From: an uncultured Paracoccaceae bacterium
Lineage (GTDB): Bacteria; Pseudomonadota; Alphaproteobacteria; Rhodobacterales; Rhodobacteraceae
Assembly: GCA_913041145.1 (NCBI GenBank)
Contig: CAJWHE010000017.1
Span: 1 to 40,835, forward strand
DNA: 40,835 nucleotides
Reading direction: 5' to 3'
The notes beneath the pieces are model-generated. The model was not told the DNA's origin. It was given only the letters and a program-made list of their open reading frames with translations, and searched no databases. Position 1 is the first letter of the stretch, and the number at the start of each line of letters is the position of its first letter. A program made the translations under genes and the position numbers. Below are positions 8,571 to 16,198 of the stretch, piece by piece.

Positions 8571-9233
8571 ATGCATTATGACAGTATACTAAATAACCAC
8601 GGTCTCCCACATGATCCTTTTAAGGCTATAGTAGCTCCAAGACCTATTGGGTGGATAGGTAGTGTCAGTAAATCCGGGGTAAAAAACTTAGCGCCTTATA
8701 GTTATTTTAACGCCGTATCAGATAAACCACATTTCGTGATGTTCGCATCTACAGATATAAAAGACTCTATTACCAATGCAGAAGAGACAGGAGTATTTAC
8801 TGTTTCTTTAGCAGTGGAAGCTTTATTCGACAATATGAATGGTAGTTCTGTGGCTGCTAACTCAAACGTAGATGAATTTAAACTAGCCGGATTAACTCCA
8901 CAAACAGGGAAATTCGTAGATGCTCCTTTTGTATCAGAAAGCCCAGCCGCACTCGAATGTCGATATTGGAAAACTATCGATTTCCCGGGTTCTGACCGAA
9001 CAAAAGGAACAGGAAGCTATGTTGTTTTTGGTCATGTCGTCGGTGTGTTTATTAACGAAACATTTATTAAAGACGGATTATTTGATACCGCGGCTGCTCG
9101 ACCTTTAGTTAGATTAGGCTATATGAACTACGGAGTAGTCGGCTCAGAGAACACATTCTCAAAGAACAGGCCTACATTAGATAAAGACGGCAATCTAGAA
9201 AAAGTAAAAGACTGGGATGGAAAATATAGGTAA
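8571..9233 (+). CDS. Flavin reductase family protein (FMN-binding split barrel)
   Basis: A 220-residue protein of the flavin reductase/DIM6-NTAB family. The conserved block P-R-P-I-G-W-I-G near residues 24-31, with N-L-A-P-Y-S-Y-F-N following and a G-S-Y-V-V-F-G-H-V-V-G block near 147-157, marks the FMN-binding split-barrel fold. Members either supply reduced flavin to a monooxygenase or bind FMN for an unknown reaction. No two-component monooxygenase is present here, so the role is open. An AAGGGA site lies about ten bases before the ATG. It sits 180 bases after the large flavoenzyme and 60 bases before the tautomerase. Confidence 0.85.
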   Translation: MHYDSILNNHGLPHDPFKAIVAPRPIGWIGSVSKSGVKNLAPYSYFNAVSDKPHFVMFASTDIKDSITNAEETGVFTVSLAVEALFDNMNGSSVAANSNVDEFKLAGLTPQTGKFVDAPFVSESPAALECRYWKTIDFPGSDRTKGTGSYVVFGHVVGVFINETFIKDGLFDTAAARPLVRLGYMNYGVVGSENTFSKNRPTLDKDGNLEKVKDWDGKYR

Positions 9234-9293
9234 TTATATAAAAATTCAAAATATATAGGTTTTAACAAAATAGTTTTTTAAGAAGGAAATAAA

Positions 9294-9488
9294 ATGCCAT
9301 TAATAAGAGTAGAGATGTTTTCAGGTAGGACTGATGAACAAAAAAAAATATTAGTTAAAGAGTTAACAGAGAGCTTTATTAAATCTTGTGGGGGAAATCG
9401 CGAAAGTGTTGACGTGATAATAACTGATATTGAACAAAAAAATTGGGGTAAAGCAGGTGAGCTTTATTCAAACAAAATTAATAAATAA
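9294..9488 (+). CDS. 4-oxalocrotonate tautomerase family protein
   Basis: A 64-residue small tautomerase. After removal of Met the catalytic Pro1 is exposed (P-L-I-R-V-E-M-F-S-G-R). Counted from Pro1, Arg11 is conserved and Trp50 stands where 4-oxalocrotonate tautomerase has Phe50. Arg39, which positions the substrate carboxylate in that enzyme, is Asp39 here, so classic 4-oxalocrotonate chemistry is unlikely. The AAGGA site at 9283-9287 supports the start. The gene ends one base before the convergent amidase and follows the flavin-reductase-fold gene by 60 bases, so these two probably form one transcript. The substrate is unknown. Confidence 0.9.
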   Translation: MPLIRVEMFSGRTDEQKKILVKELTESFIKSCGGNRESVDVIITDIEQKNWGKAGELYSNKINK

Positions 9489-9489
9489 G

Positions 9490-10902
9490 TTAAATATTTT
9501 TAATGGGAACGGAATCAGAAACCGCAAAGTGTTGTTCTAAGATATTTGCAAAAGCCAGTAATTTATTCTCTTGTCTGGGCTTTCCTACAATTTGAATCCC
9601 AACTGGCAAACCCGATTCTGTAAACCCACAAGGCAAGCTAATAACTGGGCAGGATGTCATGGTAAGTGCGAAAGTAATTGCAAACCAGTCGATGTAAGTT
9701 TCACAAGTCACTCCATCAATTTCAGTAATAAATGGTTTATCCGTATCAAAAGGAGTGACTGAAGTCGTTGGGCAAATTAAAAAATCTGTTTTTTTGAAAA
9801 ACTCAACCATACCAAGTATTATTCTTTTTCTTACAATTTCAGCTTTAATAATATCATCATTACTTACTTGGTAGCCTAATTCGATATTTTTAACGATATC
9901 TGGTAAAATTTGGGATCTATAGTTTTTAACTAACTCTCCCATCATCGATGCTAGTAAAACTCCTCTAAGAGTTTGAAAACCCTCTAATACTCCAGAAAAA
10001 TTAGGGATTTCATTAGTTATATCTACACCTAAATTTTTAGTCTTTAAGATTGCTTTTTCTGTTGCTGTCCTTATCTCTTTAGAGACTGGTAAAATTCCTA
10101 AATCTTGACTAAAGGCTACTCTCTCAGGTAAAGGAAATTCGTTTAATTGGTCGATAAATAAACGAGAATGGGGCTCAAATGATAAAGGGTCCTCAAGAGA
10201 GTATCCAGCGCCAGCATCCAGCATCAAGGCCAAATCTTTAACGGATCTAGCCATTGGGCCTTCCACCCATAGAGTATCAAAGGGTTGTAATCTTTGACCG
10301 CGAGGGACAACCCCAATACTAGGTCGTAAACCAACGACATTATTGAAGGCGGCAGGAGTCCTAAGACTTCCACCAAGATCATTTCCTGTAGCCAACCAGA
10401 CTTGGCCACTAGCTAATGCTGCAGCAGAACCTCCCGAAGAGCCACCTACAGTTTTCTTTAAATTAAATGGGTTCCTCGTCATACCAAAGTTAGGATTAAA
10501 AGTATGGCCCCCTGCCCATTCCGGCACGTTTGACTTACCCACTGGGTTTGCCCCATTTTTCTCTAGCTTTGCGATTGTTGCATCAGATTTTTTTGGAATG
10601 TTATCTTTAAAAATTCTAGAGCCATAGGTAGTTTTGACTCCTGCAAGATCATTATAGTCCTTTACTACAATTGGGAGTCCTAACAGACTTTTAGGATTCT
10701 TGATTTCTGCTTCAATATTCATTTTTTTAGCTTTTTCTATAGCCCTATCAAAACACCTAATTGGAATTGCATTTACCTTAGGATCCACCTCTTCTATTCT
10801 GTCTATGGAAGCTTGAACCACCTCAAGTGGACTTACTTCACCTGAACGTAATAACGAAACAACCTCATAAGCTGGTAATTGCCAAATCTTTACATCTGTC
10901 AT
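9490..10902 (-). CDS. Amidase signature family hydrolase
   Basis: A 470-residue amidase with the Ser-cisSer-Lys triad. The expected residues are K81 (V-V-K-D), S155 in G-G-S-S-G-G and nucleophile S179 in D-L-G-G-S-L-R; the 24-residue spacing between the serines equals that of the malonamidase E2 triad. It hydrolyses a carboxamide to the acid and ammonia or an amine, and the substrate cannot be read from sequence. No GatB or GatC gene is present, which argues against a glutamyl-tRNA amidotransferase subunit. No signal peptide is seen, so it is cytoplasmic. An AAGGA site precedes the ATG. It is the last gene of the minus-strand run Lrp, dehydratase-like, cyclodeaminase-like, amidase, with a 46-base gap upstream. 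Confidence 0.9.
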   Translation of the reverse strand: MTDVKIWQLPAYEVVSLLRSGEVSPLEVVQASIDRIEEVDPKVNAIPIRCFDRAIEKAKKMNIEAEIKNPKSLLGLPIVVKDYNDLAGVKTTYGSRIFKDNIPKKSDATIAKLEKNGANPVGKSNVPEWAGGHTFNPNFGMTRNPFNLKKTVGGSSGGSAAALASGQVWLATGNDLGGSLRTPAAFNNVVGLRPSIGVVPRGQRLQPFDTLWVEGPMARSVKDLALMLDAGAGYSLEDPLSFEPHSRLFIDQLNEFPLPERVAFSQDLGILPVSKEIRTATEKAILKTKNLGVDITNEIPNFSGVLEGFQTLRGVLLASMMGELVKNYRSQILPDIVKNIELGYQVSNDDIIKAEIVRKRIILGMVEFFKKTDFLICPTTSVTPFDTDKPFITEIDGVTCETYIDWFAITFALTMTSCPVISLPCGFTESGLPVGIQIVGKPRQENKLLAFANILEQHFAVSDSVPIKNI

Positions 10903-10948
10903 TAAGAATCCTTCTAAAATAACCTTTTAATAACGGGGTCTTTTAAAA

Positions 10949-11929
10949 CTAAGAGATATCTGAAAAAATTCCGTATCCTTCTTTTTTGGCTTTTTGAAAA
11001 ACAAAATCAGCACATGCTAAGTCCTGTGCCGCTATTCCCATCGAACGGTACAGTGTAATATCACTAGGAGACAATCGACCTTTCACTTTATCTGACAAAA
11101 CCTCACCGATTTCGCCAAGGATGTGACTTCTATCAAAAGCTTTAGAGTTTACACCATCTATAATCTCTTTGGCCTGGGCTAAAGCTGAAGGCCGATAGTC
11201 AACAAACAACTTTGACTTTAAAACCATGGATTCATCTATTTCCTGAAAGGCTGGAATAGAGGCACCAACAGCATTTACGTGAGTGCCATCAGTCACCCAC
11301 TCTCCAGATAAAATAACCTCCTTAGACGAGGTTACGGTACACACTATGTCAGAACCTTTTATGCCATCTTTTACATTTTGGAATGCTGAAAAATTTTGAT
11401 TTGGAAAGTGGCTCTCCACTTTATTTAAAAAGTCTTTAGCACGGGTAATCTCTCTGCCAACAACGTTAATTTTTGTTATATCCCTTACTAACGATATCGC
11501 TTCGATATGTGCTTCAGCCTGCTCACCAGTACCAATAATTGTGACTTTGGAGGATTCGACTCTAGATAGCGATCTTGTCGCAACCGCAGTCGCCGCCGCC
11601 GTTCTAATAGCTGTCAAAGCGTCTGCATTGATTGCTGCCACTGGAGCGCCAGTTTCAGGGTTAAATAAAATTACAACTCCGATATGAGAGGAAAGTCCTT
11701 TAGATGGGTTTTCCGGGAATAAACTGAGAACCTTAACTCCATATAACCCACCCAAACTTAAGACCCCGGGCATTATACCAAGTTTATTTGATGAGCCGAC
11801 ATCTATTACGTTTCTTAACGGTAAAATACACTTATCTTCAGATACCAAGACCATAGTTTTTTCTACAACTCTGATCGCGTCACTCATAGAAAGTAGGTCA
11901 AAAACATTTTTTGATGACAAAGAAAGCAT
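10949..11929 (-). CDS. Ornithine cyclodeaminase/mu-crystallin family enzyme, probable imine reductase
   Basis: A 326-residue NAD(P)-binding enzyme. It has the M-P-G-V-L-S and Y-G-V-K-V blocks (K66), the A-I-R-T-A-A block with R109, and a Rossmann motif I-G-T-G-E-Q at 132-137. The second strand ends in V-V-G-R, where Arg suggests NADPH. The family contains ornithine cyclodeaminase, ketimine reductases, EutC of ectoine catabolism and the iminosuccinate reductase BhcD. It lies 45 bases after a threonine-dehydratase-like gene, the same pairing as EutB-EutC and as BhcB/BhcD, so reduction of an imine made by that partner is likelier than cyclodeamination. A GGAGA site supports the ATG. Confidence 0.87.
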   Translation of the reverse strand: MLSLSSKNVFDLLSMSDAIRVVEKTMVLVSEDKCILPLRNVIDVGSSNKLGIMPGVLSLGGLYGVKVLSLFPENPSKGLSSHIGVVILFNPETGAPVAAINADALTAIRTAAATAVATRSLSRVESSKVTIIGTGEQAEAHIEAISLVRDITKINVVGREITRAKDFLNKVESHFPNQNFSAFQNVKDGIKGSDIVCTVTSSKEVILSGEWVTDGTHVNAVGASIPAFQEIDESMVLKSKLFVDYRPSALAQAKEIIDGVNSKAFDRSHILGEIGEVLSDKVKGRLSPSDITLYRSMGIAAQDLACADFVFQKAKKEGYGIFSDIS

Positions 11930-11974
11930 ATCAATTTCTCCTTACAAATTTAATCAGCTATTTTTGCAGCAATC

Positions 11975-12946
11975 CTAAAAATCTTCTCCACCTAAAATTC
12001 TTGAAAAAGTTGCCATATCTATATTTCCACCAGAAATAACCGAAACTACATTAAGTCCAGAAAATTCTGGCCTTAGTGCTGCAGCCAACGCAACTGCCCC
12101 TGCCCCTTCAGAAACTAGATGAGCATCTTGAGCTAAGGTTCGCAAAGCCTTAGCTGCCTCTTTGTGGGATACCACTATAACATCGTCAACTAATGCATCA
12201 AGCAATGGCCACATTTTAGGTAATACGCTAGTGGACCCTATTCCGTCTATCCAGCTGGGTCCACGCAAAACTTTAACCGGTTTTCCAGCAACTCTGGCTG
12301 AAAACAAAGGTGTAGAACTCTCTATCTCACATGCGATTATTCGCGGTTTCTTACCAAGTGCTTTCATAGCCAATGCGATACCAGAAATCATACCCCCTCC
12401 TCCAACAGGTACAACAACTACATCCACCTGAGGAAACTGATCAACAATTTCAAGTCCAATACCACCGTTTCCCATTATAACTGAAAGCTCTTCCACTGGA
12501 TGGATAAAAAATCCATCAATCCCAGATGATCGAGAAACCATTACTTCCCACCAGTCATCAAAGGAAACTGTCTTTACTCTTGCCCCAAGCTTGTGAAGTG
12601 CTTCTAGTTTTACAACCGAAGCTGTATCTGGTGCAATAACATCAACCGACAGACCACGTGATACGGCTGCTTGCGCAACACCTTGGCCAAAATTTCCTGC
12701 ACTTGCTGTTACGACACCATTACGTAATGAGGCCTTATTTGCTGTCTCGATCGCATTTGCTCCAGCTCGAATCTTAAAAGACCCTAGAGATTGTAAGCAC
12801 TCTGCTTTAAGCATTAAATTTCGATCAGAAACATCCAAAGCTAATAATGGTGTTGTGACTACATCTTTGGAAACACGTAAAGCAGCCGCTTTAAAGTCCG
12901 ATAGTTTTGCGTTAAAAGCACTATAAGAAATTGTACGATCAGTCAA
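11975..12946 (-). CDS. Threonine/serine dehydratase-like PLP enzyme (EutB/BhcB-like)
   Basis: A 323-residue PLP fold-type II lyase without an ACT regulatory domain. K58 in L-G-S-F-K-I-R is the PLP lysine, the substrate loop reads S-A-G-N-F-G-Q-G, and the phosphate-binding loop is V-G-G-G-G-M-I-S-G. Instead of the classical S-F-K-x-R-G-A, the motif continues R-A-G-A-N, a variant seen in EutB-like relatives. Such enzymes remove water from beta-hydroxy amino acids to give enamine or imine products. The start is TTG with TGGAAA upstream; I find no nearby in-frame ATG. It lies between the Lrp gene (88 bases upstream) and the cyclodeaminase-like gene, which suggests a dehydratase plus imine-reductase pair under Lrp control. 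Confidence 0.87.
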   Translation of the reverse strand: MTDRTISYSAFNAKLSDFKAAALRVSKDVVTTPLLALDVSDRNLMLKAECLQSLGSFKIRAGANAIETANKASLRNGVVTASAGNFGQGVAQAAVSRGLSVDVIAPDTASVVKLEALHKLGARVKTVSFDDWWEVMVSRSSGIDGFFIHPVEELSVIMGNGGIGLEIVDQFPQVDVVVVPVGGGGMISGIALAMKALGKKPRIIACEIESSTPLFSARVAGKPVKVLRGPSWIDGIGSTSVLPKMWPLLDALVDDVIVVSHKEAAKALRTLAQDAHLVSEGAGAVALAAALRPEFSGLNVVSVISGGNIDMATFSRILGGEDF

Positions 12947-13034
12947 AGAATATTTCCAGTAACAAAAGCCATAAATTATCCGTGTGGACTCAATATAAAA
13001 TAATGATATTACTTATGACTCATTGCGAATTTTG

Positions 13035-13493
13035 TTACAATGGCAATTCAGTACTGTCTTTGAGATCTTCCATAACAAAGCTGGCGGAAACATTTGAGAT
13101 AGGAACTTTGGAGATTAATCTCTGATAGAATTTATCATATGCTCTGACATCGCGAACTCTTACTCTTAAAATATAATCTAAGTCACCGCTCATACGATGT
13201 GCTCCCATAATCTCAGGCATTTCGGCTATTGCTGAGCGAAACAAACTTAACCATTTAGGATCATGAGAGTTAGTACTTATAAGAACAATAACCATTTGTC
13301 CTAGATCAAGAGCGTCTGCGTTAACAATAGCAACTCTCTTATTAATAATTCCGTCATCCTCTAAACGCCTAATTCTTCTCCAACAAGCATTACGCGAAAG
13401 TGCTATTCTATCTGATATTTCTTCGATGCTAAGCGATGCGTTTTTTTGCAACTGTCTTAAAATTTTAATATCATTTATATCTAATTGTTTCAT
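13035..13493 (-). CDS. Lrp/AsnC family transcriptional regulator
   Basis: A 152-residue regulator. The N-terminal helix-turn-helix (D-I-N-D-I-K-I-L-R-Q-L-Q-K, then I-A-L-S-R-N-A-C-W-R-R-I-R-R-L) is followed by the RAM ligand-binding domain with M-S-G-D-L-D-Y-I-L-R-V-R-V. I chose the ATG at 13493 because the family normally starts just before D-x-x-D-x-x-I-L; the frame extends to a TTG at 13532 but that adds 13 lysine- and asparagine-rich residues without family similarity. It heads the minus-strand run of dehydratase-like, cyclodeaminase-like and amidase genes and diverges from the GMC oxidoreductase, so it probably controls one or both in response to an amino acid. In ectoine catabolism an AsnC/Lrp regulator likewise accompanies EutB and EutC. 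Confidence 0.92.
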   Translation of the reverse strand: MKQLDINDIKILRQLQKNASLSIEEISDRIALSRNACWRRIRRLEDDGIINKRVAIVNADALDLGQMVIVLISTNSHDPKWLSLFRSAIAEMPEIMGAHRMSGDLDYILRVRVRDVRAYDKFYQRLISKVPISNVSASFVMEDLKDSTELPL

Positions 13494-13674
13494 TTTTATA
13501 AATTTTTTCTCATTATTTTTAGTTTTTAACAAACTTTATACCATAATAATACAATTGTTAAGTATTTTATACCTAAGTTAGAATTAAATATAATAAAAAA
13601 ATCAGCCATAAAAGTCTTTAATAATTAGGATTATCTCTATATCGATTACATAATTTCTATAAAGGTACTACAGG

Positions 13675-15306
13675 ATGGAAAAATTTGATTATATTATTAT
13701 AGGAGCTGGCTCAGCTGGGTGTGTTTTAGCTAATAGACTAGGTAAAAATTTAGCGGTTAAAATCTTAATACTTGAAGCTGGCCCGATGGATTACAACTTG
13801 CTTATTCATGTTCCTGCCGGTGTTTATAGCGTATATAAAGATCCTAAAATTAATTGGAATTACAAAACTGAGGCGGAGAACTTTGCCTCAGACAGAAGTA
13901 TTGATACGCCAAGGGGAAAAGTTATAGGCGGTTCTTCATCAATAAACTCAATGGTATACATGCGTGGTCACCCTTTAGACTACGACGCATGGAAAACTAA
14001 ATTTGGTTTGAAAGATTGGTCGTTTGATCAGTGTCTACCTTACTTCAAGGCTGGTGAAAGCTCTGACCGTGGTGGTGACGACTGGCGTGGTGACAGTGGC
14101 GACTTAGGCGTTTCCAAAGGATCATTTCAAAACCCATTATTTGATGCTTTTGAAGAGGCCGGGAAAGATTCTGGGCAAGGTCACTCAGACGATCTAAATG
14201 GTTTTAATCCAGAAGGAATCGCTAGACTGGATGCAACAAAAAAAAATGGACGCAGGTGTAGCGCAGCGGTTGCCCATCTTCGTCCTGCTTTAGCTAGAGG
14301 TAACGTCAAACTTATCACTAGAGCCCATGTGGAAAAAATAATATTTAGTGGCACTACTGCTAAAGCAATCACCTATTGCCATAAAGGAAAACTATATACG
14401 ATAGATGCTGAGAAAGAAATTATTCTGTCCGGTGGAGCGATTAACTCGCCACACATTTTAATGCTATCAGGTGTGGGACCGTCAGATCACCTACTCAAAC
14501 ACGGTATTTCCCCAGTAATAGATTTACCTGGCGTTGGGCAAAACTTACAGGATCATGCAAAAATAGAATTACAGTATGAGTGCAAAAAAAGTTTTGCTAT
14601 TCAAAAAGTTGATTCACCTTTCAATAAATTAGTTGCAGGTATTCAATGGATTTTTACTCGAACAGGTATTGCAGCTTCGAATATTTGGGAGGCTGGCGGT
14701 CTTATTAAAAGCACTGACAAAGTACCCTACCCAGATCTGATGTATCATTTCGCACCAATAGGATATGAATACAAAGGGACTAAAATTTATTTAAGGCAAG
14801 CTTTTGCATTGCTGATAGATCAACTACGCCCACGAAGTACAGGTTGTGTTGAACTTAAGTCATCCAATCCTAAAGACAAGCCATTAATAAATTTTAATTA
14901 TTTGAAAAACCCCCAGGACATCGAAGATCTTCTTAATGGTGTAAAAAAAGCTCGCGAACTTGTGGCACAAAAATCATTTGATCAATTTCGTGGTATCGAA
15001 ATTGAACCAGGACCATCAATAAAAACTGATGCTGAAATTAAAGCATGGCTCAGAGAAACCGTTGCAACTGACTATCATCCAAGCTGTACGTGTTCTATGG
15101 GGCACGGGAAACAAGCGGTAGTTGATGAGGAGTTTTGTGTGCGTGGTCTTAAAAATTTAAGGGTTGTTGACGCCTCAGTAATGCCTAAAATTATCTCCGC
15201 AAATTTAAATGCGCCTGTTCAAATGATAGCAGCAAGAGCTGCAGATATGATTGCAGGGGAAGATCAAAAAGAACCATTAAAAGTGTCTTTTGCATTTGAG
15301 GACTAA
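13675..15306 (+). CDS. GMC family FAD-dependent oxidoreductase (choline dehydrogenase-like)
   Basis: A 543-residue glucose-methanol-choline oxidoreductase. The FAD motif G-A-G-S-A-G is at residues 10-15, the GMC signature around P-R-G-K-V-I-G-G-S-S-S-I-N is near 80, and the catalytic pair is H468 (Y-H-P-S-C-T-C-S-M-G) and N512 (N-L-N-A-P). Their 44-residue spacing equals that of H466 and N510 in choline oxidase. It oxidises an alcohol to an aldehyde, passing electrons to the respiratory chain if a dehydrogenase or to oxygen if an oxidase. Choline is possible, but no betaine aldehyde dehydrogenase is nearby and related enzymes use many alcohols. It is divergent from the Lrp gene across about 180 bases and convergent with the hydrolase at 15314. 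Confidence 0.92.
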   Translation: MEKFDYIIIGAGSAGCVLANRLGKNLAVKILILEAGPMDYNLLIHVPAGVYSVYKDPKINWNYKTEAENFASDRSIDTPRGKVIGGSSSINSMVYMRGHPLDYDAWKTKFGLKDWSFDQCLPYFKAGESSDRGGDDWRGDSGDLGVSKGSFQNPLFDAFEEAGKDSGQGHSDDLNGFNPEGIARLDATKKNGRRCSAAVAHLRPALARGNVKLITRAHVEKIIFSGTTAKAITYCHKGKLYTIDAEKEIILSGGAINSPHILMLSGVGPSDHLLKHGISPVIDLPGVGQNLQDHAKIELQYECKKSFAIQKVDSPFNKLVAGIQWIFTRTGIAASNIWEAGGLIKSTDKVPYPDLMYHFAPIGYEYKGTKIYLRQAFALLIDQLRPRSTGCVELKSSNPKDKPLINFNYLKNPQDIEDLLNGVKKARELVAQKSFDQFRGIEIEPGPSIKTDAEIKAWLRETVATDYHPSCTCSMGHGKQAVVDEEFCVRGLKNLRVVDASVMPKIISANLNAPVQMIAARAADMIAGEDQKEPLKVSFAFED

Positions 15307-15313
15307 TCAAATT

Positions 15314-16159
15314 TTATTCGTCACATAAAGAATCTATCCATGTTTTTAAAACTGCCCCATCTAAATGGTTTCCATCACATAAAAAATCAACAAGATTAAA
15401 GTGATGTGCTCCAGCAGAGACATGTAAGGTAACATCATCACCACGTTTAGTCAAAAGATTAGCCATAATCCAGGATTGATCAATCCAAGCCGACGGCTCA
15501 TCTCCGCCTACTGAGATATAATATTTTGGTCCTAATAATGGAGGAAAATTTAGGCAATCAAGGTTTTTCACTTCGTCATCTGACAAATGCACATCATCTT
15601 GTATAGATATTTGTTGAACAAAACCTAATTCGAACACTCCCGATAGAGCTACTATGCCTACTAGCTTTTTCCTTATTGCTGGTTCATGGGACAGATGCAT
15701 CCCTAAATGTGCTCCTGCTGAATGACCTAACAAAACAACTTTTTGATTAAACCCCTGAGCCTCTAAGTGCTCCATAACATGACTAATGCCAACGCTTAAA
15801 GTTTGAACTATAGAAGTTAAAGTAACTTCAGGGCAAAGCGGATAATTTATATTTACTACTCCAAATCCACTTTTTAAAAGATTAGCTACATGGCTATCCA
15901 TACCAGACTTGTCAAATGCACGAAAATACCCCCCATGAATATTTATTATTATTAGTTTATCTAAACTTTTTACATGACAGTCATATTGCATTAAAGGATG
16001 ATCTCCATAAGCAATGTCAAACTCGCCCTCAAGCTCCACTCTACGCTCAATAGAGGCGGACTCCCAACCGGCTAAAATTGCAGTAATTCCCTCTCCAATT
16101 GCAGCGCGAGGATTGAATTGCTTCTCAAGGTCTGAATGAGACCATTTTTTCCATGTCAT
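15314..16159 (-). CDS. Alpha/beta hydrolase, arylformamidase-like
   Basis: A 281-residue alpha/beta hydrolase. The oxyanion motif H-G-G-Y-F (75-79), nucleophile S147 in G-H-S-A-G, and a C-terminal A-G-A-H-H-F-N region carrying the likely catalytic His follow the pattern of kynurenine formamidases and related carboxylesterases. No other tryptophan-catabolism gene is present, so formylkynurenine is not a secure substrate; an amide or ester made by the upstream enzymes is equally possible. An AAGGA site precedes the ATG. It is the last gene of the four-gene minus-strand run starting with the FAD oxidoreductase at 20172, 39 bases after the gamma-glutamyltransferase-like gene. Confidence 0.85.
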   Translation of the reverse strand: MTWKKWSHSDLEKQFNPRAAIGEGITAILAGWESASIERRVELEGEFDIAYGDHPLMQYDCHVKSLDKLIIINIHGGYFRAFDKSGMDSHVANLLKSGFGVVNINYPLCPEVTLTSIVQTLSVGISHVMEHLEAQGFNQKVVLLGHSAGAHLGMHLSHEPAIRKKLVGIVALSGVFELGFVQQISIQDDVHLSDDEVKNLDCLNFPPLLGPKYYISVGGDEPSAWIDQSWIMANLLTKRGDDVTLHVSAGAHHFNLVDFLCDGNHLDGAVLKTWIDSLCDE

Positions 16160-16198
16160 GCTGTTTTCCTTCTCAGTTATAATAATAAAAATTTATTT

